The position numbers and the translations under genes are program-made. The notes under the pieces were generated by a model. The model searched no databases and was not told where the DNA came from. It saw only the letters and a program-made list of their open reading frames with translations. A stretch of DNA of 64,000 nucleotides from Candidatus Pantoea gossypiicola. Lineage in GTDB: Bacteria; Pseudomonadota; Gammaproteobacteria; Enterobacterales; Enterobacteriaceae. Below, in pieces: positions 41,953-53,291 of the stretch; position 1 is the stretch's first letter; every line of letters starts with the position of its first letter. The stretch lies in contig NZ_VWVM01000009.1 in NCBI RefSeq assembly GCF_008632075.1, positions 62,001 to 126,000 on the forward strand, read 5' to 3'.

Positions 41953-42408
41953 ATGTGTTCATCGCGGTTAGCGCCACACCCGTTTGGCGAACAGATTACT
42001 GTTGCCAGTCTGAAAGAGAGCTTTGGCCGCTTTCATCAGTGGGAGGATCGTTATCGTCAGCTGATTCAGCTAAGCCGCCAGTTACCTGCGTTACCGGAGG
42101 AACTGAAAACAGCGGAAATTGAACTGAGCGGGTGTGAAAACCGGGTCTGGCTGGGCAGCCAGCTGTGTGAGGATGGCTCACTGCACTTCTATGGTGACAG
42201 TGAAGGGCGGATCGTGCGCGGCCTGCTTGCCATACTGCTGACCGCCGTTGAAGGGCAGACGCCGCAGCAATTACTGGCCACCGATCCCTTAACCCTGTTT
42301 GATGAGCTGGGGCTGCGTGCCCAGCTCAGCGCCTCACGCAGCAGCGGCCTGCAGGCGCTGGCCGCTGCGGTAGAGCATGCCGCGCGTCAGGCGCTGACCG
42401 CATCCTGA
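41953..42408 (+). CDS. csdE: Sulfur acceptor protein CsdE
   Basis: SufE-like protein accepting sulfur from CsdA at Cys61 ([12 protein letters not shown]). The 151-residue product also keeps [20 protein letters not shown] and [16 protein letters not shown]. The ATG at 41953 has GGAG at 41941-41944, inside the end of csdA; an in-frame TTG at 41947 overlaps the csdA stop and is less likely. The 3' ends of csdE and tcdA overlap by 22 bp tail to tail. Confidence 0.95.
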   Translation: MCSSRLAPHPFGEQITVASLKESFGRFHQWEDRYRQLIQLSRQLPALPEELKTAEIELSGCENRVWLGSQLCEDGSLHFYGDSEGRIVRGLLAILLTAVEGQTPQQLLATDPLTLFDELGLRAQLSASRSSGLQALAAAVEHAARQALTAS

Positions 42409-43199
42409 CGCGCGGCGCGCGCCAGAAATTTCTTCAGCGCATGCGAAACGGCCACAAAGCCGAAGGTGGCGGTCACCATGGTGGCCGCACCAAACCCGGA
42501 TGTGCAATCCATTCTTTTCGGACCCTCTGCCGTACTGCGTGAAGCGCAGACGCTGCCATCCGCCTGCGGATAGACCAGCGCTTCGGTAGAAAAAACGCAG
42601 TCGATGCCGAGTTTGCCCTTACTGCTTTTCACCACGCCCAGGCTTTTCAGTCGTTCGCGCAGCTTCGCCGCCAGCGGATCCTGAATGGTTTTCGCCAGAT
42701 CGGCGACCTGGATCTGGGTCGGATCAATCTGCCCACCCGCGCCACCGGTGGTGATCAGCGGGATCTTATTCCGGCGACACCAGGCGATCAGTGCCGCTTT
42801 AGGCCGCACGCTGTCGATAGCATCGATCACATAGTCAAAACCGGCGGCCATCAGTTCGGCGGTGTTCTCGGGCGTAATAAAGTCATCAATGCAGATCACG
42901 TCGCAGTCAGGATTGATCGCCCGTAGTCGTTCCGCCATCACCTCCGTTTTGGCTTTGCCGACGTTGCCCTGCAACGCATGAAGCTGTCTGTTAGTATTGG
43001 TAATACAGACATCATCCATATCTATCAGAGTGATTTTACCAATGCCGGTGCGTACCAGCGCTTCCGCCGCCCAGGATCCGACGCCGCCAATACCGATGAC
43101 GCAGAAATGTGCGTCAGCAAAACGTTGCAGCGCATCCTGGCCATAGAGACGCGCCGTGCCGCCAAAGCGCTGATGCCAGGCGTCATTTAACACTTTCAT
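42387..43199 (-). CDS. tcdA: tRNA threonylcarbamoyladenosine dehydratase
   Basis: E1-like enzyme that cyclises t6A37 to ct6A37 with ATP; in E. coli (CsdL/YgdL) it works with the CsdA-CsdE sulfur system. The 270-residue product has the ATP loop [44 protein letters not shown] and [13 protein letters not shown]. Its end overlaps convergent csdE by 22 bp. The context with csdAE supports the call. Confidence 0.96.
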   Translation of the reverse strand: MKVLNDAWHQRFGGTARLYGQDALQRFADAHFCVIGIGGVGSWAAEALVRTGIGKITLIDMDDVCITNTNRQLHALQGNVGKAKTEVMAERLRAINPDCDVICIDDFITPENTAELMAAGFDYVIDAIDSVRPKAALIAWCRRNKIPLITTGGAGGQIDPTQIQVADLAKTIQDPLAAKLRERLKSLGVVKSSKGKLGIDCVFSTEALVYPQADGSVCASRSTAEGPKRMDCTSGFGAATMVTATFGFVAVSHALKKFLARAARQDAVSA

Positions 43200-43219
43200 A
43201 GTTGAACCTGTTACGTCGT

Positions 43220-43237
43220 GCGGGCCCGGAGGCCCGC
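43220..43237 (-). other. GC-rich hairpin after mltA
   Basis: GCGGGCC and GGCCCGC (7-bp arms) enclose CGGA, 11 bp after the mltA stop on the minus strand. There is no T-run, so it is more likely a partial terminator or 3'-end stabiliser before tcdA. Confidence 0.55.
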
Positions 43238-43247
43238 AGAGAAGACA

Positions 43248-44396
43248 TTAGTTAGAGCCGAGAAGCAGTGAACCATTATTACCGTTTTGCGGGCTGGAGA
43301 ACAGCGGCTGTCCGGCACCCGGTGCGGCTTTAAGCACCCAGACGCGGCCGTAGTGATTATAGAAGCCCGCCAGATGCGCGGCGTCCGGGCCGATACCCTG
43401 ATAGATATCAAAGTGTTGTCCTTTAATCGCGCCCCCCACGTCGAGCGCCACCATCAGGCGCATCTCATATTTGCCGTTGAATTTGCCCTTCTCATTCAAC
43501 TGCGGCACTTCCGCCAGCAGTACGGTGCCCGCCGGAATAATTGAGCGGTCAGAGGCCACCGAGGCTTTCGCTACCAGCGGAACGGCGCTGGCACCGCGCA
43601 CCGGCGTAAACGGCTCAGCTTTAAAGAAGACGAATGACGGGTTGGTTTCCAGCAGCGCGCGCACCTCCTGCGGTGAGTGCTCCTGCGCCCACTGGCGAAT
43701 CGCCTGCATCGACATATCTTCGCGCTTCACTTCACCGCGGTCGATCAGCTCTTTACCGATACTGTGATAGCCCCAGCCATTTTTACCGGCGTAACCGAAG
43801 AAGGTCATCGGACGGCCGTCGCCAAAGTCGACGTAACCACTGCCCTGCACATCCATCATGAAGTTATCGATCAGCGAGTTGCTGTAGGCAATGACATAAC
43901 GATCATCAAGTGCGCCACTATAGATAGAGGCGCGGCTCGGTAACTTCTCTCCACGTTTGCGCGGCGGCATACGGTAGATCGGATACTGGAATTCGCCCTG
44001 ACGGGTGTAGCGCGCTTCCACGACCGGCGTGTAGTAACCGGTGAACTGCACGTTACCGTAGTTGTCCGTGCCCTCCATCTGCCAGGCGTTCAGGCCATAC
44101 TGGCGAAGCTGCCGGGTATCGGCACCTGCCATCAGCCAGCTTTCAATTGCGCTGTAGGTGCCGTTCTGACGACTATAAAGAGCGGATGAGGCGGACTGAA
44201 TCTGGCGCACCTGATCGCCAAAGTCTTTGCCATTAACCGGTGCACCTTTAGCATTGGGCTGATTCACCAGCGCCAGCGGCTGTTCCAGTTTGCCATCTTT
44301 ATATTGCTGACCGCGATCGGTCGGTTTAGAGCTACAGGCCGCCAGCAGCGTGATTAACGCGCCAGTGAGTGCATACTTCACCCAATGTGATTTCAT
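43248..44396 (-). CDS. mltA: Membrane-bound lytic murein transglycosylase A
   Basis: Outer-membrane lipoprotein that cleaves peptidoglycan to 1,6-anhydromuropeptides. The 382-residue product has lipobox LAAC with Cys21 and Ser at +2. It has the MltA barrel (VQFTGYYTPVVEARY, PRKRGEKLPSRASIYSGAL) and the 3D domain with catalytic aspartate in MVALDVGGAIKGQHFDIYQG. It lies between tcdA and the metZWV tRNA genes, as in E. coli. Confidence 0.96.
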   Translation of the reverse strand: MKSHWVKYALTGALITLLAACSSKPTDRGQQYKDGKLEQPLALVNQPNAKGAPVNGKDFGDQVRQIQSASSALYSRQNGTYSAIESWLMAGADTRQLRQYGLNAWQMEGTDNYGNVQFTGYYTPVVEARYTRQGEFQYPIYRMPPRKRGEKLPSRASIYSGALDDRYVIAYSNSLIDNFMMDVQGSGYVDFGDGRPMTFFGYAGKNGWGYHSIGKELIDRGEVKREDMSMQAIRQWAQEHSPQEVRALLETNPSFVFFKAEPFTPVRGASAVPLVAKASVASDRSIIPAGTVLLAEVPQLNEKGKFNGKYEMRLMVALDVGGAIKGQHFDIYQGIGPDAAHLAGFYNHYGRVWVLKAAPGAGQPLFSSPQNGNNGSLLLGSN

Positions 44397-44558
44397 TATC
44401 TTCTCTTTTTATAACTGTTCGCCCCGCGACGATAGCAAAGCCCCCGACAGAATGAAATGCATCCGCTTTGACCTGGCGCATATCAGTTCAATAATTAGCC
44501 AGATGGTTGAATCCTTCAGCAACTGGCTGTTAATTTGGCTTTTATCTTTAAAAAGGGG

Positions 44559-44586
44559 TTGCATGAATCAGCGCGGAGAGTATAGT
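44559..44586 (+). promoter_or_regulatory. Promoter of the initiator tRNA operon
   Basis: TTGCAT (44559-44564) and TATAGT (44581-44586) are 16 bp apart and followed by a GC-rich discriminator (GCGCTTCC), the form expected of stringently controlled stable RNA promoters. The first tRNA begins at 44600. Confidence 0.8.
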
Positions 44587-44599
44587 GCGCTTCCACGGA

Positions 44600-44676
<77 letters not shown>

Positions 44677-44741
44677 ATACTTCTGCAGCAGTTTTACAGA
44701 AGTCACAGTGTGAGAAGTAAAAGTAATAGAAGCAATACGGA

Positions 44742-44818
<77 letters not shown>

Positions 44819-44872
44819 ATACTTCTGCAGTTGTTTTACAGAAGTCACAATGTGAAATAAGTATGATACGGA

Positions 44873-44949
<77 letters not shown>

Positions 44950-44957
44950 ATCATTTA

Positions 44958-44980
44958 AACACCTGAAAGGGTGTTTTTTT
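44958..44980 (+). terminator. Terminator of the metZWV operon
   Basis: AACACC (44958-44963) pairs with GGTGTT (44970-44975) around TGAAAG and runs into seven T. Confidence 0.88.
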
Positions 44981-45059
44981 GTTTCTGCCGTTCGTAAATT
45001 CCTCTTAAGCCTCTCTCCCGCAGATAAATGCGCGGATAGCCGTGACTACCCGCACACCC

Positions 45060-46304
45060 TTACCGATGGGCCAGTGCCGCCCCACTCTCTACATACGCTT
45101 TGATACCGTTCAGAATCGCCTCTGCCACCTGATGCTGATAGCGGGTGGTTCGCAGCTTACGCTCCTCTTCCACATTACTGATGAACGCGGTCTCTACCAG
45201 GATTGACGGGATATCCGGGGCTTTCAGCACTGCAAATCCCGCCTGATCCACGGTGCGTTTGTGCAAATGGTTGATGCGCCCCATGCGATGCAGCACCTCT
45301 TTACCAAACTTCAGGCTGTCATGAATCGTCTGACGCTGCACCATATCGAACATGGTGTGATCAAGATAGCGGTCACCGCTTTTGCTGACGCCACCAATCA
45401 GGTCTGATTCATTCTGGGTCTGCGCCAGGAAACGGGCGGCGGCTGAAGTGGCACCGCTGGTGGATAAAGCAAATACCGAAGAGCCGCGTGCTGCCCGACT
45501 GGTAAAGGCATCAGCATGAATAGACACAAAGAGATCGGCGCGCTGTTTACGGGCTTTGGCAACCCGGACGCGCAGCGGAATAAAGACATCTTCATTGCGC
45601 GTCATATAGGCTTTCATGTGGGACTCTTTATCGATCAGCGCTTTGAGTCGCCGTCCGATCTTCAGCACAATATCTTTCTCGCGGGTCTTATATTTGCCGT
45701 GCGCGCCAGGATCTTCTCCACCGTGACCGGGATCGATCATGATGATAATCGGACGATCGCGTCCCGCTTTGCCGGGTAACGGTGCCTGTACCCCTTCATC
45801 CTTGTCCAGATCGCCCTGATTATAATCTTTCAGCAGAGCCAGCAGCGGATCGTCTTCCACATGGTTCTGGGTCGGATAGAGATCGACCACCAGCCGGTGA
45901 TTGATACCGGCGACCGGAGCCAGATTAAAGATCTTCGGTGCGACGTTGCGCTTCAGCTCCAGAACGACGCGCACCGTGTTGCTGTCGAACTGGCCGACCC
46001 GGGCATTTTTGATAAAGGGATCGTCGACCCGAACCTGCTTATCTACCCCTTTCAGGGCCGAATTAAGATGCAGGCCCTGAATATCTATGACGAGACGTTC
46101 GGGATTGCTCAGCGCAAACTGCTTGTATTTCAGCGCGACACTGGACTCCAGCGTCATACGCGAATAGGTGGACGAGGGCCAGATACGCACCGCCACAATG
46201 TGGTTCTTTGCCGCCAGCCCTGTGCGGCTGACGCTCAGCAGCAGTAAGGCACCTGTCCCCTGTAAAAATCGTCTGCGTGAAAAATGGGAATTACCGTCTG
46301 ACAT
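45060..46304 (-). CDS. amiC: N-acetylmuramoyl-L-alanine amidase AmiC
   Basis: Periplasmic amidase that splits septal peptidoglycan during cell separation, activated by NlpD. The 414-residue product has a Tat signal ([16 protein letters not shown], residues 9-24), an AMIN domain for septal targeting (about 35-145) and a zinc Amidase_3 domain with [21 protein letters not shown] and [15 protein letters not shown]. It is divergent from argA. Confidence 0.97.
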   Translation of the reverse strand: MSDGNSHFSRRRFLQGTGALLLLSVSRTGLAAKNHIVAVRIWPSSTYSRMTLESSVALKYKQFALSNPERLVIDIQGLHLNSALKGVDKQVRVDDPFIKNARVGQFDSNTVRVVLELKRNVAPKIFNLAPVAGINHRLVVDLYPTQNHVEDDPLLALLKDYNQGDLDKDEGVQAPLPGKAGRDRPIIIMIDPGHGGEDPGAHGKYKTREKDIVLKIGRRLKALIDKESHMKAYMTRNEDVFIPLRVRVAKARKQRADLFVSIHADAFTSRAARGSSVFALSTSGATSAAARFLAQTQNESDLIGGVSKSGDRYLDHTMFDMVQRQTIHDSLKFGKEVLHRMGRINHLHKRTVDQAGFAVLKAPDIPSILVETAFISNVEEERKLRTTRYQHQVAEAILNGIKAYVESGAALAHR

Positions 46305-46469
46305 GCCGCTCCAGCTGCTGTGTTATGTCTAAAAAAGCGCCAGTTAATCAAATGGCGGCGAAAACTTTATCCAATCCGCAGGATGATGTCACCCCGGAAA
46401 CCCTAAATAATGCAGGCTGTTAGCGGCTTTGACACTCATAAAAACGTAAATTTTCGTCAGGATTAAGAC

Positions 46470-46498
46470 TTGCAAAATCGGGCGTAAAAGCATAAAAA
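46470..46498 (+). promoter_or_regulatory. argA promoter
   Basis: TTGCAA (46470-46475) and TAAAAA (46493-46498) with 17-bp spacing precede argA; the -10 lies inside the first ARG box, so ArgR binding would block it. Confidence 0.6.
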
Positions 46499-46525
46499 TA
46501 CACAAAATACGAATAAACATTCACT
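46487..46525 (+). promoter_or_regulatory. Tandem ARG boxes of argA
   Basis: Box 2 (46508-46525, TACGAATAAACATTCACT) agrees with the ArgR consensus TNTGAATWWWWATTCANW at all but two positions. Box 1 (46487-46504) agrees at most positions. They are exactly 3 bp apart, the spacing at which an ArgR hexamer binds two boxes. Repression of argA by arginine through ArgR is established in E. coli. Confidence 0.85.
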
Positions 46526-46535
46526 GAGGTTGGCC

Positions 46536-47864
46536 GTGAAGGAACGTAGTACCGAACTGGTTCAGGGTTTTCGCCATACCGTTCCCTATATCAATGCCCA
46601 CCGGGGTAAAACCTTTGTCATCATGCTGGGTGGCGAGGCGATTGAGCATGAGAACTTCTCTGGCATCGTTAACGATATCGGCCTGCTGCACAGCCTGGGA
46701 ATCCGTCTGGTGGTGGTTTATGGCGCACGGCCACAGATAGACGCCAGCCTGGCTCAGCAGCAACTGGAACCGGTTTATCATAAATTTACCCGGGTGACTG
46801 ATGCGCAATCGCTGGAGTTAGTGAAGCAGGCTGCGGGTCGGTTGCAGTTAGATATCACTGCCCGCCTTTCAATGAGTCTTAACAATACCCCGCTGCAGGG
46901 CGCGCATATCAATGTGGTCAGCGGCAACTTCATTATTTCACAGCCGCTGGGCGTGGATGATGGCGTGGATTATTGCCACAGCGGGCGTATCCGTCGTATT
47001 GATGAAGAGGCGATTCATCGCCAGCTGGATAACGATGCCATCGTGCTGATGGGTCCGGTTGCGGTCTCTGTGACCGGCGAGAGCTTTAATCTGACTTCAG
47101 AAGAAGTGGCTACTCAGCTGGCAATTAAGCTCAAAGCGGAAAAAATGATCGGCTTCTGCTCCGAGCAGGGCGTGCTGAACAGCGACGGTGAAATCATCTC
47201 CGAGCTGTTCCCGAACGATGCACAGGCCCGCATCGACGAGATTGAAAAGGAAGGTGATTATCTTTCTGGTACGGTCCGCTTCCTGCGTGGCGCGGTGAAA
47301 GCCTGCCGCAGCGGAGTCCGCCGCAGCCATCTCATCAGCTATCAGGAAGATGGCGCGCTGTTGCAGGAGCTCTTCTCACGCGACGGTATCGGTACGCAGA
47401 TCGTGATGGAGTCGGCTGAGCAGATCCGTCGCGCCAATATCAACGACATCGGCGGTATCCTCGAACTGATCCGTCCGCTGGAGCAGCAGGGCATTCTGGT
47501 GCGTCGCTCACGCGAGCAACTGGAAATGGAGATCGATAAGTTCACGATTATTCAGCGCGACAATCTGACCATCGCCTGTGCCGCCCTCTATCCGTTTATG
47601 GATGAGAAGATTGGCGAGATGGCCTGTGTGGCGGTTCATCCTGACTATCGCAGCTCCTCACGCGGTGAGATGCTGCTGCAGCGCGTGGCATTGCAGGCGA
47701 AGCAGATGGGACTGCAAAAGCTGTTTGTGTTAACCACGCGCAGCATCCACTGGTTTCAGGAGCGCGGCTTTACGCCGGTTGATATTGAGTCACTGCCCGA
47801 GAGTAAAAAAGAGATGTACAACTATCAGCGCCGTTCCAAGGTGTTGATGGCCGACCTGACCTGA
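46536..47864 (+). CDS. argA: Amino-acid N-acetyltransferase (N-acetylglutamate synthase)
   Basis: First step of arginine synthesis, acetylating glutamate; feedback-inhibited by arginine. The 442-residue product has an N-terminal amino-acid-kinase-like domain ([33 protein letters not shown]) and a C-terminal GNAT domain ([33 protein letters not shown]). The start chosen is GTG at 46536, with GAGG 6 nt upstream; an in-frame TTG at 46530 would add MA but abuts the GAGG. The operator lies just upstream. Confidence 0.95.
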   Translation: MKERSTELVQGFRHTVPYINAHRGKTFVIMLGGEAIEHENFSGIVNDIGLLHSLGIRLVVVYGARPQIDASLAQQQLEPVYHKFTRVTDAQSLELVKQAAGRLQLDITARLSMSLNNTPLQGAHINVVSGNFIISQPLGVDDGVDYCHSGRIRRIDEEAIHRQLDNDAIVLMGPVAVSVTGESFNLTSEEVATQLAIKLKAEKMIGFCSEQGVLNSDGEIISELFPNDAQARIDEIEKEGDYLSGTVRFLRGAVKACRSGVRRSHLISYQEDGALLQELFSRDGIGTQIVMESAEQIRRANINDIGGILELIRPLEQQGILVRRSREQLEMEIDKFTIIQRDNLTIACAALYPFMDEKIGEMACVAVHPDYRSSSRGEMLLQRVALQAKQMGLQKLFVLTTRSIHWFQERGFTPVDIESLPESKKEMYNYQRRSKVLMADLT

Positions 47865-47876
47865 TTTAATCCTGAA

Positions 47877-47904
47877 GGGACAGGCCTCCATTGTGGACTG
47901 TCCC
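47877..47904. terminator. Hairpin between convergent argA and recD
   Basis: GGGACAG (47877-47883) and CTGTCCC (47898-47904) pair, with an inner TCCA/TGGA stem. It lies 12 bp after argA and 9 bp before the recD stop. The T-run is weak, so its termination strength is uncertain. Confidence 0.5.
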
Positions 47905-47913
47905 CCCTTCTTC

Positions 47914-49755
47914 TCAGCTGGTTTCACCCAGTCGCTCCACCAGACCGCTGCGTCGCTGCGTCTGTAACTGCACGGCGCGCTGAAATACGCCCGGTTCGCT
48001 GTAAATGGTCAGTTGTTTGCGGGCACGGGTAATCGCGGTATAGACCAGTTCACGGGTCAGCACCGGCAGAAACTGCGTCGGCATGACCAGCGCGGTGTGT
48101 TCAAACTCCGATCCCTGCGATTTATGCACCGTCATCACCCAGGCCGTTTCATGCGAAGGTAACCGGCTCGGCTGGATCGCCTTGATTGACCCATCCGGCA
48201 GCGGGAAAAAGACCTTCAGGTTACCCTCTTCATCCCGCAGCGTAATGCCGATATCACCGTTAAACAGGCCGAGTGCGCTGTCATTTCGGGTGATCATTAC
48301 CGGACGCCCGGCATACCAGCGGCTGCCGATACCAGGACGTCGGATGCGCTGCAGCTGCATCAGCCGCTGCTCAATGCGCTGGTTCAGGCCCTGCACGCCA
48401 AAAGGCCCGTCACGTAACGCACACAGCAGCTGATAGCTGCCAAAGGCGGCAATCACCTCAGCCGGCTCCGCCTGCTGTCGGATAAGCTGCAGGAAGGGCT
48501 GATAACCCTGTGCGACCTCATCGAGCATCACCTGATACGCTTCCGCGCTGTTCAGCGTCTGATAGCTGACATCGTCATGGGCCGCAGCAAACACCGCCCT
48601 GACCTGCTCTGCATCACCGCGGTTGATCGCTTTGGCCAGCTGGCCGATACCGGATGAAGCGTCAAAACGGTAACTTTTCTGCAACAGGCAGATGCTGTCA
48701 CGCACGACTGGTGCCTGCCTGTCGTCACTGCCCTGCAGCGTACAGCCGGTCAGCAGGGCAAGCTGTTCTGCCCGCGCCAGGCTGTAGCCACTTTCCGTGC
48801 AGCGGCAGATGTCGCCCAGCACCGCACCCGCTTCAACCGAGGCGAGCTGATCGCGGTCGCCCAGAAACACCACGCGGGCATGGGCAGGCAGCGCGGCAAT
48901 CAGTTTTGCCATCATCGAGAGATCGACCATCGACGCTTCATCTACTACCAGCACATCAAGATGCAGCGGATTGCCGGCATGATAACGTAACCGCTGGGTA
49001 TCAGGCTGTGCGCCCAGCAGGCGATGCAGCGTGGTGGCTTCGGCGGGGAAACGCCGCCGTTCTTCGTCGCTGACCGCCAGATCCTGCAGCGCCCGGCCCA
49101 GAGACTCAGTCAGCCGTGCAGCAGCTTTACCGGTCGGTGCCGCCAACTGAATCCGAAGCGCGCCGGGATTCAGGCGAATCAGGGCGGCGAGGAGTTTCGC
49201 CACGGTAGTGGTTTTACCGGTGCCCGGCCCGCCAGAAATGACCGCCGTCTTGCGGGTCAGCGCCACGGCTGCAGCAATTTTCTGCCAGTTCTCCGGCTGG
49301 TCACCAAACAGACTGTTCAGCACGTCACCTGCGGCACGCATATCAAACGCGGTTTTGATTTCCTGCACAGCAAAGAAGTCGGCGACCCGGCCTTCACTGT
49401 GCCACAGCCGATGCAGATACAAACGCTGGTTACTCAGCACCAGCGGTGTCACACGGCTGCCGTCACTGACGGCCGGCCAGTCTGCCAGGCGTGATGACCA
49501 GTCATCCGGTGCGCCAGCCGCCTGCCAGATGGCCTGGGCCAGTGCAGGCTGACGCCCCGCAAACAGGCTATCTTCACAGAGGTTGCTCAGCGGTAAACAG
49601 ACGTGTCCTTCTCCCGCCTCCGCGCTGACGCAGGCAGCCGCCAGCAGCAGCGCAGGCTGTGATTCTGTCGCCACCAGACGGGCAAACTGAATATCCAGTG
49701 GCCGCAGGAGACGCTTCTCAACCGCCTGCAGCAGCAGACTCAGCATGTCACTCAT
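47914..49755 (-). CDS. recD: Exonuclease V subunit RecD
   Basis: 5'-3' helicase of RecBCD, the double-strand-break repair and DNA-degrading complex. The 613-residue superfamily 1B helicase has Walker [17 protein letters not shown] near residue 170, [32 protein letters not shown] and the C-terminal [13 protein letters not shown] and [11 protein letters not shown]. The ATG overlaps the recB stop as ATGA (49752-49755), so the two subunits should be translationally coupled. Confidence 0.97.
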   Translation of the reverse strand: MSDMLSLLLQAVEKRLLRPLDIQFARLVATESQPALLLAAACVSAEAGEGHVCLPLSNLCEDSLFAGRQPALAQAIWQAAGAPDDWSSRLADWPAVSDGSRVTPLVLSNQRLYLHRLWHSEGRVADFFAVQEIKTAFDMRAAGDVLNSLFGDQPENWQKIAAAVALTRKTAVISGGPGTGKTTTVAKLLAALIRLNPGALRIQLAAPTGKAAARLTESLGRALQDLAVSDEERRRFPAEATTLHRLLGAQPDTQRLRYHAGNPLHLDVLVVDEASMVDLSMMAKLIAALPAHARVVFLGDRDQLASVEAGAVLGDICRCTESGYSLARAEQLALLTGCTLQGSDDRQAPVVRDSICLLQKSYRFDASSGIGQLAKAINRGDAEQVRAVFAAAHDDVSYQTLNSAEAYQVMLDEVAQGYQPFLQLIRQQAEPAEVIAAFGSYQLLCALRDGPFGVQGLNQRIEQRLMQLQRIRRPGIGSRWYAGRPVMITRNDSALGLFNGDIGITLRDEEGNLKVFFPLPDGSIKAIQPSRLPSHETAWVMTVHKSQGSEFEHTALVMPTQFLPVLTRELVYTAITRARKQLTIYSEPGVFQRAVQLQTQRRSGLVERLGETS

Positions 49756-52700
49756 AACATCTCCCCGGTTTCACCAAACAGCGCATCAATCTCTTCCACA
49801 AAAGCTTCGGAAGGTCGGGTGGCAAAAATGCCGTTGTCCGGCGAGCTGCCATCCACCCCACGTAAAAACAGATAAAACACCCCGCCAAAATGGTCCTGAT
49901 AGTCGTAGTCCGGCAGGCGATGCTGCAGATAGCGATGCAGCGCCAGCGTATAGAGCTGATACTGCAGATCGTAACGGTGGCCAATCATCGCCTGCGCCAT
50001 CGCTTCGGGCGTGTAAGCGGCGTGACTTTCCCCCAGCCAGTTCGATTTGTAATCCAGCAGATAATATTTTCCCTGCCAGCGGAAGACCAGATCGATAAAA
50101 CCCTTCAGCATGCCGCGCACCTGGCGAAAATCCAGCGGAGCGGCCTGCTGAGAGAGTGTATCGTGACGACGCAGCAGATCGTCAAGATCCGTCGCCGTCA
50201 GCAGATTATTGATCGGCAGATAAAACTCCATCTCAATGAGTCTTTCGCTGCCTTTGATTGCCGACAGCGTCAGCCCCTCTGCGTTGAGCGGCGTATGTAA
50301 CACCCTATCAATCCACTGTTCAATGACCGGTAACCAGCTCAGCGGGTAACCATTGTGCTGCAGCTGATCTTCCAGCCAGATGCGATCCGGCGGTTCGGTA
50401 AAGTCGATCGACTCAAACAGGCCGTGCAGGAAGGTGCCGGGTGAGGCACCGCGAGGAAAGTGATGCGGCGTTAATGCCGCCTCTTCATCCCTCTCCTCTT
50501 CGCCCGCTGCATCAATATCGAAGTTAGGTAACGCATCCAGCAGTGGCGAGCTGTGATGCTGTTGCAGACCGGAATAACTGGTTACCCGCCAGACATCCGC
50601 CAGGGCGCGGGTTACGTCGCGGCTGCTTAACGCCTCGTCGCCCTGCTGTGCATCCTGCCACATTTCGCCCGGCTGCAGATCTTCTTCAACCAGGGCAATC
50701 CCTTCACCGGTTAATGCATTGAGTCGCTGGCTGAGCTGCTGCGCATCGGCCGCCTGACCCTGCTGTACCAGGTAGCCCAGCGCGCTCTTGTGCAGATCGC
50801 TTTCGCCCTCTTTTTTACGAGTGCCTTTGATCAGCGGTGCAATGCCCACGCTGCAGTGATAAACCGAACGGGTCAGCGCCACGTAGAGCAGACGCAGATC
50901 CTCTGCCAGCCGTTCTTCTTCGGCCAGCGCCAGACTCTGCGCATCACCCTGCACATCCAGCAGCGCCGTGAAGTTATCGCGATCGTGATAGAGTGCGCTG
51001 GCCGCCTCGCGAAACCCGGCGGCAAACGGCAGCCAGACCAGCGGATACTGCAGCCCTTTCGATTTATGGATGGTGATGATCTGCACCAGATGGCGGTCGC
51101 TTTCCAGACGCAGCTGCTGGCTGGAGGCCTGGCTGTTTGGCCGGGCAATCTGCTGCGCCAGGAAGCGCACCAGCGCGTGCGGACTCTCCAGCTGCACCGA
51201 GGCTTCCTGCAATAGTTCCCCCAGATGCATCAGGTCAGTCAGGCGACGTTCACCGTTCTCCGAGGCCAGCATATTCTCCGCCAGTTGCCGCTTGATCATC
51301 ACATCACGCAGCATCGGTAACACGCCACGCTGATGCCATAACTGCTGCCAGATGGCAAACTGCTCCACCAGCGCATCCCACTCGCGCTCATTCTGTGTCA
51401 GCGCGTCCAGGGTCGCCGCATCGATGGCAAAAATCGACGTTGCCAGGGCGCTACGCAGCAGCCGTTCCTGTTCCGGTGCCTGTATCGCCTGCAGCAACCA
51501 GAGTAATTCGCGCGCTTCCGGCGTGGTATAGACGCTGTCCCGACTGGAGAGATAGACCGACGGAATCGACAATGCATTCAGCGCGTCGCGGATTAAACCG
51601 GCCTCATTGCGACTGCGCACCAGCACGGTGATATCGGAAGCCCGCACCGGTTGCAGCGCCTCACCTTTACCCAGCCAGGCTCGTCCCTGCTGTCCCGCCA
51701 CCAGCCAGCGGCTGATATCGGCGGCACACTGCTGCGCCATAAACTGCTGGTAGTCGCTGTTGCCAACGCCCTCGCCAGGCTGCAGCCAGAAACGCAATGC
51801 GGGTTGCTGCTGCTGGTCAAAAATCAGCTTTAGTGACTCGTTGGGTGCAGCAGGCTTAACCGGCTGGAAGGGGATCGCCGAGAAGAGGAAAGGTGAATCG
51901 AGCTGAGAAAAGAGGCGGTTGACACTCCCGACCATCTCAGGTGAAGAACGCCAGTTGGTATCGAGCGTATAGTGAGCACTGACTTCGCTTCTGGCCCGCA
52001 GATAAGTAAAAATATCCGCACCGCGAAACGCATAGATTGCCTGCTTGGGATCGCCGATCAGTAATAGCGCCTGCTCCGGCTGATTCATATAGAGCGTGCG
52101 AAAGATTCGATACTGCTGTGGATCGGTATCCTGGAATTCATCAATCAGGGCCACCGGGAAACGCGCCCGGATGGTTTCTGCCAGCAACACGCCGCCGGGC
52201 TGCTGCAACGCCTCATCGAGTTTACTGAGCAGATCATCAAAGCCTAACAGTGCGCGTAACCGCTTTTCACGCTGCACCGTGGCACGCACATCGGTCAGCG
52301 CCTGCGCGATGATCACATCGCGCAGCGACAAGGGTTCTGCCAGAAACTGATCGATCGCCTCAAACAGCGAATGTCGCGGGGCGTCACCTTTTTTGGTTTT
52401 CTCATCCAGCACCTGCTGCCCAAAGCGCTCCAGCTCTTTCGGCAGTTGATAATCCAGCGTCTCACTGCTGGCCCACTGCGTGACTTTTGCGACCCAGTTG
52501 GGCAGATGTTTACTGCTGTAGCTGCGCTTATCCACGCCAGAAGCACTGATTATGCCTTCAACATCGGCGCTAAGCGTCTGCCACTGCTGTTTGATAGCCT
52601 CAATGCGCGCAAGGTTACGGGCGTGGCGTGATGCCAGCGTCTCATCGGCTGCGGGCGGACGTTTCAGGCTGGGTGATTCTCCCTGCAGCCAGGGGCGCAG

Positions 52701-53291
52701 CGTGGTCAGCAGGCTGTCAGGCCCGCTCCACTCCGCAGCAATGATTCGCGCCACATCCAGACTCAGTGGATAGCATTGACGACGCCAGAAATCAGCGGTC
52801 GACTGCTTCAGCAGCGCCTGCTCATCTTCAATAAGTTCCTGCTCAAATAGCATGCCCGATTCAAACGCGTTGAGATTGAGCATCCGCTGACAGAAACCGT
52901 GAATAGTGAAGATGGCGGCTTCATCCATCTGCCGCTCAGCAGCCAGCAGCTGCGCGGCGGCCTGACTGAGATCCGGCATCTGCTCCAGCAGTAACTGGTG
53001 CATCGGATTGCTGCTTTTGCCGCGGATACAGGCCAGACGTAACTGATGAATATTCTCGCGGATGCGTCCGCGCAGTTCCGCAGTGGCGGCTTCGGTGAAG
53101 GTCACCACTAAGATTTCTTCTACCGAAAGCGGGCGGCTGTAGGCGTTTTCTCCGCCCAGCCCCAGCAGCAGGCGCAGATAGAGCAGTCCAATGGTAAAGG
53201 TTTTTCCGGTTCCCGCTGACGCCTCAATCAGCCGCTCGCCTCTGAGCGGCAGCGTTAAAGGATTCAGCGATACGGGAGGTAACTGCGTCAT
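49752..53291 (-). CDS. recB: Exonuclease V subunit RecB
   Basis: 3'-5' helicase and nuclease subunit of RecBCD that also loads RecA after Chi. The 1179-residue product (E. coli 1180) has Walker [14 protein letters not shown] (about 23-35), [53 protein letters not shown] and the C-terminal nuclease motif [20 protein letters not shown], holding the Asp-Asp-Lys centre. ATGA overlaps join it to ptrA upstream and recD downstream. Confidence 0.98.
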   Translation of the reverse strand: MTQLPPVSLNPLTLPLRGERLIEASAGTGKTFTIGLLYLRLLLGLGGENAYSRPLSVEEILVVTFTEAATAELRGRIRENIHQLRLACIRGKSSNPMHQLLLEQMPDLSQAAAQLLAAERQMDEAAIFTIHGFCQRMLNLNAFESGMLFEQELIEDEQALLKQSTADFWRRQCYPLSLDVARIIAAEWSGPDSLLTTLRPWLQGESPSLKRPPAADETLASRHARNLARIEAIKQQWQTLSADVEGIISASGVDKRSYSSKHLPNWVAKVTQWASSETLDYQLPKELERFGQQVLDEKTKKGDAPRHSLFEAIDQFLAEPLSLRDVIIAQALTDVRATVQREKRLRALLGFDDLLSKLDEALQQPGGVLLAETIRARFPVALIDEFQDTDPQQYRIFRTLYMNQPEQALLLIGDPKQAIYAFRGADIFTYLRARSEVSAHYTLDTNWRSSPEMVGSVNRLFSQLDSPFLFSAIPFQPVKPAAPNESLKLIFDQQQQPALRFWLQPGEGVGNSDYQQFMAQQCAADISRWLVAGQQGRAWLGKGEALQPVRASDITVLVRSRNEAGLIRDALNALSIPSVYLSSRDSVYTTPEARELLWLLQAIQAPEQERLLRSALATSIFAIDAATLDALTQNEREWDALVEQFAIWQQLWHQRGVLPMLRDVMIKRQLAENMLASENGERRLTDLMHLGELLQEASVQLESPHALVRFLAQQIARPNSQASSQQLRLESDRHLVQIITIHKSKGLQYPLVWLPFAAGFREAASALYHDRDNFTALLDVQGDAQSLALAEEERLAEDLRLLYVALTRSVYHCSVGIAPLIKGTRKKEGESDLHKSALGYLVQQGQAADAQQLSQRLNALTGEGIALVEEDLQPGEMWQDAQQGDEALSSRDVTRALADVWRVTSYSGLQQHHSSPLLDALPNFDIDAAGEEERDEEAALTPHHFPRGASPGTFLHGLFESIDFTEPPDRIWLEDQLQHNGYPLSWLPVIEQWIDRVLHTPLNAEGLTLSAIKGSERLIEMEFYLPINNLLTATDLDDLLRRHDTLSQQAAPLDFRQVRGMLKGFIDLVFRWQGKYYLLDYKSNWLGESHAAYTPEAMAQAMIGHRYDLQYQLYTLALHRYLQHRLPDYDYQDHFGGVFYLFLRGVDGSSPDNGIFATRPSEAFVEEIDALFGETGEML

